64,000 bases of DNA. Origin: DATFNV01 sp963827935. Lineage in GTDB: Bacteria > Planctomycetota > Planctomycetia > Gemmatales > Gemmataceae. The DNA is taken from contig CAWHCN010000017.1 of assembly GCA_963827935.1 (NCBI GenBank), positions 930,001 to 994,000 on the forward strand, read 5' to 3'. A program made the position numbers and the translations under genes. The number at the start of each line of letters is the position of its first letter. Within the stretch, counting starts at the first letter, position 1. The notes under the pieces are model-generated. The model did no database searches and was not told where the DNA came from. It was given only the letters and a program-made list of their open reading frames with translations. Shown in pieces: positions 8,820 to 17,529 of this stretch.

Positions 8820-9415
8820 CGCCAATTCCTCTTAAGGTTCCTTGACCCGCGCTATTGTATCACCCCCCGCCCGCCGATGGCGGGTCCAGGTTGTTAGCGT
8901 CCCACTGCGGGTGCAACCACCAAAACCTCGGCCATGTGGCCGGCGGAGTCCCAAGGCAGGTTTCGGTATGACTCCGTAATCCCCGGCTCTGGCGCTACGG
9001 CTTTCACCGGTGGGTATGACGCCATCGTCTCACAGCTGGCATTCGTGCCGGCGCCAGCTGTCCACTGGCCCTGTTCGCCCGGGTCGGGGGGGCACGGTGT
9101 CACGACGGTGTCAGCAGGGTGTCAGGATGGTGTCAGCAGGGTGTCAGGATGGTGTCAGCACGGTGTCAGGATGGTGTCAAGGGTGTCACCAGGGCGCCAC
9201 CAGGGTGTCAGGATGGTGTCACGTGGTGTCCGAAGGTGTGGTGACACCCTGGGCTGATCTGCCTGGCGCTGGGTCCGGGGGCTCATTCATGGCGAACGGA
9301 CTAAGCCTGCGAAACGCCTGAGCTTGTCACCCGGGCGTGTCGCCAATAAAGTATTGTCTCTCCCTGCGCACTCAGGGGGGGCGAGTGAATCCCCTTGCAG
9401 ACGGACTCGTGACCC
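8820..9415. other. Intergenic region between divergent genes
   Basis: About 600 bases without a credible ORF. The right half is dominated by the GGTGTCA minisatellite at 9096-9248. The rest, including the probable promoters for the antitoxin (minus) and for the Sua5-type gene (plus), shows no motif I can assign. Confidence 0.5.
9096..9248. repeat. Minisatellite of ~11-bp GGTGTCAGNAN units
   Basis: About a dozen units of 11 bases alternate between GGTGTCAGCAG-like and GGTGTCAGGAT-like forms, decaying toward the right. The array ends in GTGGTGACACC, which brings a reverse-orientation TGACACC. No protein of either strand is plausible here. Confidence 0.9.
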
Positions 9416-10562
9416 ATGCCGGACGTGCTCGACTGGCGGACTGCCGCCGACCTGCGGCCCATCGTGCATCGTGCCGCGCGGGCCCTGGCCGAGGGGGAGA
9501 TCGTCGCGTTTCCGACCGATACAGTCTATACCCTGGCCGTCAGGCGCGCTTATCCCCGAGGCGGTCGAGAAGCTTCACGCCTGCAAGACAAGCAGCAACG
9601 GCCGGCCGATGACGCTGGCGATCCGCGGCGCCGGGGAGGCCCTCGACTGGGTGCCCGGCATGAGCGCCCTGGGGCGCCGCCTGGCCCGGCGCTGCTGGCC
9701 GGGACCGATCACCCTCGTCTTTGACAGTGCGGAGCAGGGACTGGTGAGCCGGCTGCACGAGGGGGTGCGCCGCCATGTTTGTCCGTCCGGCACCCTGAGC
9801 CTGCGCAGCCCGGCGCATCGGGCCATCCTGGGTGCGTTGCAGGTGCTGCCTGGTCCCCTGGTGCTCCACAAAGTGAACGCGCTCGACGCCGAGCCGGCCA
9901 CGACCGCGGCCGCAGTCCTGGCGACGCGAGGCGACGAGATCGGCCTGGTCATCGACGACGGACCCACCCACTTTGGCCGCTCCTCCACCGTCGTGCGGGT
10001 GAACGGTGACTCGTGGAGCTTGGTCCGCGAGGGCCCACTGTCAGCCGAGACGGTCCGCCAGCAGACCGCCTGCCTGACGATTTTCGTCTGCACGGGCAAT
10101 ACCTGCCGCAGTCCGTTGGCCGAAGGGCTGTTCAAGAAGAAGCTGGCTGATCGCCTCGGCTGCACGCCCGAGGAACTGCCCGGGCGCGGATTTCTCGTGC
10201 TTTCCGCGGGTCTGGCGGCGATGATGGGGGGGCCAGCCGCGGAAGAGGCAGTCGAAGTGGCGAAAGGCTACGGGACGGACCTGAGCGGCCACCAGAGCCG
10301 GCCGCTCACGCCCGAACTGGCGGCCCAGGCCGATGTCCTGGTGGCCATGACTCGCAGCCACCTGCTGACCCTGGCCGCCGGCTTCCCGAACGTCGGCACC
10401 CGTCCCCGGTTGCTTTCGCCCGAGGGCGCCGATGTCAGCGACCCGATCGGCTCCGAGCAAGCGGTCTACCGGGCGTGTGCCGAGCAGATCTGGGGCTGTC
10501 TCGATCCTCTGGCAGCGGAACTCGTGAATTGCGGATTGAACCAGTCGGGTAGCCAGCCATGA
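9416..10562 (+). CDS. Sua5/YrdC threonylcarbamoyl-AMP synthase fused to a YwlE-type low-MW phosphatase (frameshifted)
   Basis: The N-terminal half starts at ATG 9416 with the YrdC signature EGEIVAFPTDTVYTLA. The frame then breaks near 9540 (one base too many or two missing) and resumes with ALIPEAVEKLHACK, SSNGRPMTLAI and TIRxK-type strands through GRSSTVVRV. This domain makes threonylcarbamoyl-AMP for the t6A modification of tRNA. From about 10075 a second domain starts with IFVCTGNTCRSPLAEGLF, the CX5R-S phosphatase loop, and ends with the catalytic Asp-Pro in VSDPIG. Thr at the position after GN is the residue known in Bacillus YwlE to favour phosphoarginine over phosphotyrosine. The stop overlaps the rpiB start (ATGA). 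Confidence 0.85.
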
Positions 10563-11014
10563 AGATAGCGATCGGCAGCGACCATCGCGGTTTCGAGGTG
10601 AAACGCCGCATTGTCGCGCTGTTGCAGCAACTCGGGCACGAGGTGCTCGACGTCGGCCCCGGGGGGAAAGAGAGCGTCGATTATCCCGACTTCGCCTTTC
10701 GCGTGGCCGAGGCGGTCGGTTCGGGGGCGGCGCCGCGCGGCATCCTGGTGTGCGGGACAGGCATCGGCATGTGCATCGCCGCCAACAAGGTGCCCGGCGT
10801 GCGGGCGGCTCCCTGCCACGACAGCATTACCGCCGAGATGAGTCGCCGCCACAACGACGCCAACATCCTTTGCCTTTCGGCCGACCTGCTAGGCGAAGAA
10901 CTGATCGACCGCATGGTGCGCATCTGGCTGCAAACCGACTTCGAGGGCGGCCGGCATGCCCGGCGGGTGGAGAAGATCGTGCGTTTCGAGGCGGAGCACG
11001 GGGGGGCGGGGTGA
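10559..11014 (+). CDS. rpiB: Ribose 5-phosphate isomerase B
   Basis: All 151 residues fit the RpiB/LacAB family. The start MKIAIGSDHRGFEVK carries the conserved SDHRG. The catalytic Cys lies in LVCGTGIGMCIAANK, and the PGVRAAPCHD and SRRHNDANILCL segments follow. It interconverts ribose 5-phosphate and ribulose 5-phosphate in the pentose phosphate pathway. The start codon overlaps the upstream stop, so it is translationally coupled to the Sua5-phosphatase gene. The order Sua5, YwlE, RpiB matches the ywlC-ywlE-ywlF order known in Bacillus. Confidence 0.95.
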   Translation: MKIAIGSDHRGFEVKRRIVALLQQLGHEVLDVGPGGKESVDYPDFAFRVAEAVGSGAAPRGILVCGTGIGMCIAANKVPGVRAAPCHDSITAEMSRRHNDANILCLSADLLGEELIDRMVRIWLQTDFEGGRHARRVEKIVRFEAEHGGAG

Positions 11015-11018
11015 GTGT

Positions 11019-11072
11019 CGTTTAGCCGCGAGCGCTGGCGACCGGCGCACCCCGGTGGGTCGCGGCTAAACG
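11019..11072. terminator. Palindrome between convergent genes
   Basis: A 13-bp perfect inverted repeat (CGTTTAGCCGCGA at 11019-11031, complement at 11060-11072) with a GC-rich loop lies between the rpiB stop and the stop of the convergent flavoprotein gene, which it overlaps. It could act as a bidirectional terminator. Related TTTAGCCGCG sequences occur at about 17499 and 52257. Confidence 0.55.
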
Positions 11073-14011
11073 GCAGCCGCAATCACCTCCAACGGATGGA
11101 GAGCCCGCCGCCCATCCAGGTCCTTGATCTGATGCCGGCACGATGTCCCCGGCGCCACCACCGTGGCCCCGGGATCGGTTCGCAGAACCGGCAGAAGCGA
11201 CAGTTCCGCTACGCGCACGCTCAGGTCGTAGTGCTCTTTTTCGAAGCCGAACGACCCGGCCATGCCGCAGCAGCCGGTGTCGAGGACGTTCACTTCCAGC
11301 CCGGGGACCAGGCGCAGGGCCGCCGCGGTGCCGGCGACGCCGACCAGCGCCTTTTGATGACAATGGCCGTGAAGCAGCACCGTCCCGGGCGATTCCCGGA
11401 GTTTCAACTCGCAGCGACCCGCCTTCACCTGCTCCGCCAGCCAGGCATCGGCCAATCGGGCGGCGGCGGCAACCCGGCGAGCGTCGGCACCCGGCACCAG
11501 CTCCGGCCAGTCGTCGGCCAGCGTTAACAGGCAGCTTGGCTCGACACCAAGCAGCGGGGTGCCATCAGCCAGGCGGCGAGCCAGGGCCGGCAACTGAGCG
11601 GCGATCAGCTCGCGGGCCGACCGCAGGAAGCCCTTGCTGATCATCGCCCGGCCACAGCAGACCAGGCCAGTCAGCTCGACGTTGTAGCCGGCCGCTTCCA
11701 GCACGCCGACGGCCGCCCGGCCAACCTCCGGCTCGTTGAATGTCGTGAAACAGTCGTCGAGCAGCATGACTGTTGCAGGAATGTCCGAGCCCGGAGCGTG
11801 AGCGACGGGTGGGTTGGTCCCGTCGCTTACGCTCCGGGCTCGTACTGTCCTGCGGTGGAACCAGCGGCGCAGGTGATCGGCATGCAAGGGCGGGAGGCTG
11901 CGGCGGCGGTCGAGGCCGGCGGTCTTCTCCAGCAACCACCGCAGCGGACGGCGTTCTTGCAGCCAGTTCACCAGCGGTGCCGCCGGAGCCCCCAGCCGGT
12001 TGAGCTGGTGGATATGGGCCATCAGCCAGTGACCCAGCGGCCTCATCCGGCCATCATAATAGCGCTCCAGAAACTCCGCTTTCAGCTTCGCCATGTCCAC
12101 GTTGGCCGGGCATTCGCTCTTGCACGCCTTGCACATCAGGCACAGGTCGAGGACATCGTAGACCCAGCGGCTGCGCACCTCCCGCAGCGGCTGCGGACTC
12201 GCCAGCGCCTGCCGCAGCGCGTTGGCCCGGGCCCGCGTGCTGTCTTTCTCGTCCCGCGTCGCCCGGAACGACGGGCACATCGTCCCCCCTGCCAGCTTGC
12301 GGCAGGCACCATTGCCGTTGCAGGCTTCGATGGCCCGAACAAAGCCCCCCTGCTTGCCGTAGTCGAAAATCGTCTCCGGCTCGGCGGGATGGTAGCCGGG
12401 GCCGTAGCGCAGGTTCTCGGTCATCGACTCCGCGTCAACCACCTTGCCGGGGTTGAGAAGCCCGCGCGGGTCGAACAGGTGCTTGATGCGGCGGAAGGCG
12501 TCGTAGACGACCGGGCCGAACATCTTGCGGTTCCATTCGCTGCGCACCAGTCCGTCGCCGTGTTCCCCCGAGAGGGCACCGCCGAACTCCAGCACCAGGT
12601 CGGTCACCGCCTCGGCGATGCGAACCATGCGGGCGACATCGGCGGGGTCCTTGAGGTCCAGCAGCGGGCGCAGGTGCAGGCAGCCGACGCTGGCGTGGCC
12701 ATAGAAGGCGCCATCGGTGCCGTGGGACCGGAGCAGATCGCGGAAGCGGGCGACGAACTCCGGCAGGCGCGCCGCCTCCACGGCCGGGTCTTCGACAAAC
12801 GCGATCGGCTTCTTGTCGCCGGGCACGCCGTAGAGCAGGCCCGCGGCCGCGCTGCGTGCCGCCCACAGCGAGTCGCGGATTGCCGGATCGAGCGCCGGCA
12901 CCAGCGCCTCGACCCCGTTGAGGCCGCGCAGCCGCTGGCGGAGCTTCTCGACGCGGTCGGCCACCTCCGCCGGGTCGTCGCCGCTGAACTCGATCATGAG
13001 CAGCGTTTCCGGCTGGCCCACGACCGGCGCCATGGCATCGCGGAGCGACAGGTTAGCCCGCGACAGCTCAATCAGCAGCTTGTCGAGTAATTCGACCGCG
13101 GAGGGGCGGAATTCGAGACACGGGGCCAGGGCTTCCATCGAGGCTGCCAGCGAGGCGAAGTGGGCCACCAGCAGTCCGCGTGCTTTTGGCCGGGGGATCA
13201 GGTTCAGATCGGCCTCGGTGATGACGGCCAGCGTCCCTTCACCGCCGACGACGAGCTCGTGTAGCCCCATCTGTAGGTCAGGCTTTCCAGCCTGACCGGT
13301 GAACCGATCGAGGTTGTAGCCGCTGACGCGACGCAGGATACGCGGGAAGCGCCGGTCGATCTCCGCGGAATGATCGCGCACCGTCTGCCGCACGCCGCGG
13401 TAGATTTCGCCTTCTGGGGTGCGCTCCAGGGCCTTCTGGTCCCATTCGGCGGGTGTGAGTGGCCCGAACTCGGCCCGGCTGCCATCCGCAAGTACCACCG
13501 CCAGCCGGCGCACGTGGTCGATGGTCTTGCCGTAGACGATGGACCGGGCCCCCGCCGAGTTATTGCCCATCATGCCGCCGAGGTTGGCCCGGCTGGCGGT
13601 CGCCACCTCCGGGCCAAATTGCAGCCTGTGCGGCAGGAGCGCGCGGTTGAACTGGTCGAGGACCACGCCCGGCTGCACCCGGGCCAATCGCGCCGCCGGA
13701 TCGATGTCCACCACCTGGTTGAGGTACTTGCTGCAATCCAGGACGATCCCCGGCCCGATTGACTGGCCGGAGAGCGACGTTCCGCCGCCCCTCGCGGTGA
13801 TGGGCACGCCCATTTCGCCCGCGATCTGAATGACCGTCACGATGTCGTCCGTGGTGCGCGGCACGACAACGCCGAGCGGCTCGATCTGGTAGATGCTGCC
13901 ATCGGTGCTGTACAGGCGGCGCGAGGTCGGGTCAAAGCGGACTTCACCCGCGATCTGGCCGCGCAGATGCTGAGCCAGGACGGTCCGCTTCAGTTCGGTG
14001 GAGTCGCTCAT
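11066..14011 (-). CDS. FAD-linked D-2-hydroxyacid dehydrogenase with Fe-S and CCG domains (GlcD/YdiJ type)
   Basis: The 981 residues follow the order of E. coli YdiJ-like enzymes. An FAD-binding type-4 domain occupies ~40-240 (GVPITARGGGTSLSGQSIGP; NLGGMMGNNSAGARSIVYGK). The FAD-oxidase C-terminal domain follows to ~540 (GALSGEHGDGLVRSEW). Fe-S motifs are CNGNGACRKL with MCPSFRATRDE and CLMCKACKSECPANVDMAK near 570-660. Two CCG heterodisulfide-reductase-type segments (LVCCGRAMISKG; DTGCCGMAGSFGFE) close the protein. It likely oxidises a D-2-hydroxy acid such as lactate, glycolate or 2-hydroxyglutarate and passes electrons to the respiratory chain. A palindromic repeat is inserted in frame near residue 735. 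Confidence 0.9.
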   Translation of the reverse strand: MSDSTELKRTVLAQHLRGQIAGEVRFDPTSRRLYSTDGSIYQIEPLGVVVPRTTDDIVTVIQIAGEMGVPITARGGGTSLSGQSIGPGIVLDCSKYLNQVVDIDPAARLARVQPGVVLDQFNRALLPHRLQFGPEVATASRANLGGMMGNNSAGARSIVYGKTIDHVRRLAVVLADGSRAEFGPLTPAEWDQKALERTPEGEIYRGVRQTVRDHSAEIDRRFPRILRRVSGYNLDRFTGQAGKPDLQMGLHELVVGGEGTLAVITEADLNLIPRPKARGLLVAHFASLAASMEALAPCLEFRPSAVELLDKLLIELSRANLSLRDAMAPVVGQPETLLMIEFSGDDPAEVADRVEKLRQRLRGLNGVEALVPALDPAIRDSLWAARSAAAGLLYGVPGDKKPIAFVEDPAVEAARLPEFVARFRDLLRSHGTDGAFYGHASVGCLHLRPLLDLKDPADVARMVRIAEAVTDLVLEFGGALSGEHGDGLVRSEWNRKMFGPVVYDAFRRIKHLFDPRGLLNPGKVVDAESMTENLRYGPGYHPAEPETIFDYGKQGGFVRAIEACNGNGACRKLAGGTMCPSFRATRDEKDSTRARANALRQALASPQPLREVRSRWVYDVLDLCLMCKACKSECPANVDMAKLKAEFLERYYDGRMRPLGHWLMAHIHQLNRLGAPAAPLVNWLQERRPLRWLLEKTAGLDRRRSLPPLHADHLRRWFHRRTVRARSVSDGTNPPVAHAPGSDIPATVMLLDDCFTTFNEPEVGRAAVGVLEAAGYNVELTGLVCCGRAMISKGFLRSARELIAAQLPALARRLADGTPLLGVEPSCLLTLADDWPELVPGADARRVAAAARLADAWLAEQVKAGRCELKLRESPGTVLLHGHCHQKALVGVAGTAAALRLVPGLEVNVLDTGCCGMAGSFGFEKEHYDLSVRVAELSLLPVLRTDPGATVVAPGTSCRHQIKDLDGRRALHPLEVIAAAV
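11786..11842. repeat. Palindromic element inserted in frame in the flavoprotein gene
   Basis: Inverted arms of 24 bases (11786-11809 and 11819-11842) match at 23 of 24 positions around a 9-base loop. On the coding strand it reads through as ARSVSDGTNPPVAHAPGSD, between the Fe-S domain and the CCG domain, without breaking the frame. A degenerate relative lies at about 34008-34062. Confidence 0.85.
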
Positions 14012-14614
14012 GGTGGCATTGTCCCGGTGCGGCGCGCTCAGGGCAAGGTCGCCACTTCCGGTTGCCCGACGGCGAAGGGCAGGTACGATGAAGGGGCAAT
14101 CTCTGCAGCGGTTCCCTTGTCCAAGTCCAAGCCTTGACGCCGCACGACTAACACCGCCCGAGTCGGTCCGCGGGGCCCGCCGCGGCGATTGCTGTCGCGT
14201 GTCCTGTCAACCCCCCGTGACAGGAAATGGCGCACCCGAACTCCTTACCAGGACATATGTTAGATACATCAATGAGATTTCATGTCACATCTGCGTGAGC
14301 CCCCCCTGGATGACAGGAAATGCCGGGTGCCGCCGCTGGGACCCTGCCTCGTGCGACTGCAATACTACTTTCAGGGGTTGGCGAACGGCAGCAACTAGCC
14401 GGTCGTTTAATTGAGCATTAAATGACTTTGTGCTCCCGAAGTCATTGCTATTTTGGCACTTGTGCGCCGGCAAACGAGTCATTTAACGGGACAAGGACAC
14501 AGCACCCGCGCACCAAATTAAACGACTCAATAAGGAGGAAATTGCCGCGGGGTGTCCACCGCGAGGGCAGGACTGGGGGCCGTCGGCAGGGAGGCCAGGG
14601 ACTGCTGCCCGCCT
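14012..14614. other. Intergenic region with nested inverted repeats
   Basis: About 600 bases without a credible gene. Two direct copies of TGACAGGAAATG lie near 14217 and 14310. The segment 14402-14526 is AT-richer than its surroundings and bounded by inverted GTCGTTTAATT/AATTAAACGAC, with an inner pair TTAAATGACT/AGTCATTTAA at 14418-14427 and 14477-14486. An AAGGAGG-like sequence at 14532 leads to no convincing ORF. Confidence 0.6.
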
Positions 14615-16069
14615 TTACATCCAACGCTGGAGCAGTTCGTGGAGGGTGGCGACCCACGGAGCGAGCGGTTCGTCCCCGTCCGCCTGGATCGTTGCCTCGC
14701 CACCGGTCAGGGCAGGGCAGGGGCCATCGAGGCGCAAGCTTGTGACGATCCTATCGCGAGCTTCCAGGGCGCGGTCCGCAGTGGACAGCGTCAAGCAGTG
14801 ACTCAGGCTGCGCCGCGCGCGGTCTCCGCACAGGGCAACCAGCTCCGCAGCCGAGATCTCGGTCCGAATCGCCACGATCCCCAGTTCGATCGCCTCCCGA
14901 AGGATGATTTGTAGCAGTTCGCGCTCCGGGGCGAGCGACTCGCCGCCGTTGTCCAGGCCCAGGAAGAGAAACTCGAAGTGCAGGGCGTCGGTCGAAAGCC
15001 AGTCCGACAGCCGCCGTACCACGACCACCAACAGCGCCAGCAGCAGGATGCCGCCCTGGTAGGGCAGCATCGGATCCTTGACGCGGGTCGCTACCAGGTC
15101 GGGGTAGAGCGCGAACAGGAAAGAACGGCGGCGGCGCAGGAACTGGTTCTCATCGCGGGCATAGTAGAGCAGCTCATCGCGGACGAACTTGATATCGAAC
15201 AGGTCGGGCCGCTGGCCATCTTCCATGAACGCGAGTTGCGAGTGCAGCAGGCTTTCGATGCTGCCGCGCGTCGCCAGGGAAGAATAGCCACCGACCGGAA
15301 ACGTATCCTCATCGAGAAGGCGCGTGGCCACCTCCTGGCGGCCAGCGGACGGCCGGAGCGGCTGCGCCGGCAGCAGCGCCTCGAGCCGTGCCGCCGCCTG
15401 AAGCACCTGGCGCAGCGCCAGCCGCTCTCCGAAGTCGGCCAGGGCCGTGCCGTGCTCCAGCTCGAACACATCCTCGTGTCCCAGCACCTCGGCCACACGG
15501 CGTGAGGCGGCGATCAGCCCTCGATATTGCTCTTCCAGCAGGGGGTGCAAACCGCTCCGATTGAGCCCCTCCCACCCCTCGGCGAGCACCTGCTGCGGCG
15601 GGCTAGCGAGGAGCGCCTTGAGAACGGCCGGGCTGGACTCGAGTCCCGGCGCCTCGCTGCGCGCCTGGAATTGCCTCCACAGAAATGCCAGGGCCCGAGC
15701 CTGGTCGCGCTCGCGGTTCTCGCCCTTGATGCGGCGCAGGACATCGGCAGCCCGCGCGAAGGCATCGTCCGCGTGCAGTTTGCCGAGGACGTAGTCCTCG
15801 TAGGTGCGGAGCAGGCCGGAACCAACCCCGGGGAGCGAAACCTCGCGCCCGGGCTTCATCTCCCCGTCGATGCCCAGGGCCGCGTGCCCAAGATCCGCGA
15901 TAAAGCCGAGCGGAGGCAAGGGATCGCCGGCAGCGGCGATTTCGAGGGCCCAGCGCAGCGTGGGGCGGACCGTGGCGGGACTGAGCGCCTGCAACCGCTG
16001 AAGCCACAGCCCCTGCGTCAGCAGCTGGCGGGCTTCTTCGGAGTTGTCCGGCTCGGAACGCTTGTGCAC
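14615..16069 (-). CDS. Conserved protein of unknown function, 484 residues
   Basis: The ORF has a GTG start at 16069 and no frame break, and its codon use matches its neighbours. It has no signal peptide. The N-terminal half is helical. The C-terminal half has a distinctive run: GGYSSLATRGSIESLLHSQL, DLFDIKFVRDELLYYARDEN, the hydrophobic GGILLLALLVVVVRRL, then FEFLFLGLDNGG. This resembles, from memory, a degenerate vWA-like domain found with MoxR-type AAA+ ATPases in planctomycetes. No MIDAS triad (D-x-S-x-S) is present and no ATPase lies nearby. I do not assign a function. Confidence 0.6.
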   Translation of the reverse strand: MHKRSEPDNSEEARQLLTQGLWLQRLQALSPATVRPTLRWALEIAAAGDPLPPLGFIADLGHAALGIDGEMKPGREVSLPGVGSGLLRTYEDYVLGKLHADDAFARAADVLRRIKGENRERDQARALAFLWRQFQARSEAPGLESSPAVLKALLASPPQQVLAEGWEGLNRSGLHPLLEEQYRGLIAASRRVAEVLGHEDVFELEHGTALADFGERLALRQVLQAAARLEALLPAQPLRPSAGRQEVATRLLDEDTFPVGGYSSLATRGSIESLLHSQLAFMEDGQRPDLFDIKFVRDELLYYARDENQFLRRRRSFLFALYPDLVATRVKDPMLPYQGGILLLALLVVVVRRLSDWLSTDALHFEFLFLGLDNGGESLAPERELLQIILREAIELGIVAIRTEISAAELVALCGDRARRSLSHCLTLSTADRALEARDRIVTSLRLDGPCPALTGGEATIQADGDEPLAPWVATLHELLQRWM

Positions 16070-16293
16070 ACAGGGCTCCGTGTAGGATTACCATCGCCAG
16101 GCTACCCAATCGGCGCCGTCACCGCAACTTTCGGCGTCCCCCGCGCTGGCCGGTTGGGCTGGCGTCATCTTCGGAATTATCGTTAATTCCGGCGCAGCTT
16201 CCGGCCGATGTATCCAGTGATGGATCGGGATCAGGTTCACGGAGACGGCCGCGCCCTAGTCCGGGGTGCGGCCCTGGAAAAGGCGAGGACGGC

Positions 16294-17208
16294 ATGAACG
16301 CACAGCGCGCCTGGCTGGTGGCCCTGGTGATGTTGGTTGCGGCCGCCGGTATGTCCCGCGCCCAGCCGTATGGCGGCACGGCGGTAACCCCTCCGGGCGG
16401 GGTCCTGCCCAGCGCGATGCCGACTCCAGGGCCTGAGGCATCTTCTACCGACGCTCCAATGGCCTCGCCCACCGGTCCGCGCCTCTCCGACTACATCCTG
16501 GGGACTAAACCAGACTGCTGCGGCCCTGTCGGCGGTAACGGCCCGATCAGCTTTGAACCCTACGCGCGGGCTGGCGCGTTGGTTGTGTTGCCGACCGGTT
16601 TCCTGGCGAAGACGCTGTCCACCGGCTGGGAGGTCGAGGGCGGCGGCCGCACGCTCCTCTTCGACCCGGCCGGGACGGACGCCTGGACTGCCGACCTCGG
16701 CATCAGCAACATCTACAACCACGGTCAACACTCCGACCGCAGCACCACCCTCGACATCTTCCAGACGAACCCCTCGACAGGCCTGACCACAAAGAATCCG
16801 GTGACCGTCACGGTCCGCGACCTGAATCGGACCTACGTCAACGGCAGCCTGGGCCATGAGTGGTACTTGTGGGGCTCGGCGGCGAACTGCGCGGGCGGCG
16901 GCAGCATGGGCGTCGAGGCCAACTGGCGCGTCGGCGTGGACCTGGGAGGGCGCTGGGGCTCGGAAAAACTGGAACTTCACGAAATCACGCATCGCACCGA
17001 GGTCATCGAAGGGCTGTTCGCCGCCCTGCACACCGATCTGGAAATCCCCTGCGGCGGCTGGATCTTCGTGATCGGCGCTCGCGTCGAGTGGGGCAACACC
17101 TGGATGCACACCATCCTGCAGGGTGCCCCGGAAGACCTCCAGAACATCGACGCCCTCGTGAACCTGGGCGTGCGCTGCTCGAGATGTTTGGCGAACGGCA
17201 GGAGATAA
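16294..17208 (+). CDS. Predicted outer-membrane beta-barrel protein
   Basis: A signal peptide (residues 1-23, cleavage after MSRA) is followed by a Pro/Thr-rich stretch and then ~220 residues of alternating hydrophobic and polar strands rich in Gly, Trp and Tyr: SDYILGTKPDCCGP, ARAGALVVLPTGFLAK, TADLGISNIYNHG, LGHEWYLWG, WRVGVDLGGRWG, GWIFVIGARVEWGNTW. The last natural strand would end LVNLGVR plus an aromatic residue. Instead the protein ends CSRCLANGRR, so the final residues may be changed by an indel. The pattern fits planctomycete outer-membrane proteins of unknown function. GAGGA lies close before the ATG. Confidence 0.65.
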   Translation: MNAQRAWLVALVMLVAAAGMSRAQPYGGTAVTPPGGVLPSAMPTPGPEASSTDAPMASPTGPRLSDYILGTKPDCCGPVGGNGPISFEPYARAGALVVLPTGFLAKTLSTGWEVEGGGRTLLFDPAGTDAWTADLGISNIYNHGQHSDRSTTLDIFQTNPSTGLTTKNPVTVTVRDLNRTYVNGSLGHEWYLWGSAANCAGGGSMGVEANWRVGVDLGGRWGSEKLELHEITHRTEVIEGLFAALHTDLEIPCGGWIFVIGARVEWGNTWMHTILQGAPEDLQNIDALVNLGVRCSRCLANGRR

Positions 17209-17529
17209 TCCCCCCTCGCTCCGGTGCTCCTGCCGAGTACGGGGGACTGGGGCGACGATCCCTCGCCCGGCGCCGACGGGGCCTGTCAGAGCGCTCCCGC
17301 ACACATCGGACTTCTGTTCAACCTGGCGGTTTTTCCTAACTTGCGAAGGCACATGTCGTTATTTACCAATGGCTTGCGGTGTTAGTGCCAGGTTGAACAG
17401 AATTCCCGGCCACTTCAGTTCAACCTGGCAGCGCGTGCGGTTCCTGCGGGGGGTCGGAGATGCGCTGCCGAGGGCACCTATCTCCTGCCGGTCGCCTTTA
17501 GCCGCGAGTCCGCGACCCGCGGCTCGAAT
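17209..17529. other. Intergenic region with three GTTCAACCTGGC motifs
   Basis: No ORF is credible. A 12-base motif occurs three times: direct at 17316-17327 and 17418-17429, inverted at 17387-17398. A short GC-rich palindrome containing TTTAGCCGCG precedes the lpxB stop near 17499. Confidence 0.7.

Noticed and set aside
9096..9248. CRISPR array or iterated origin
   Set aside because: The units are contiguous 11-mers without spacers, and no replication gene is nearby. A minisatellite describes it better.
14552..14914. ORF with AAGGAGG upstream (14532) on the plus strand
   Set aside because: Its body is antisense to the 484-residue gene, with unsuitable composition and a spacing of more than ten bases from the Shine-Dalgarno-like sequence.
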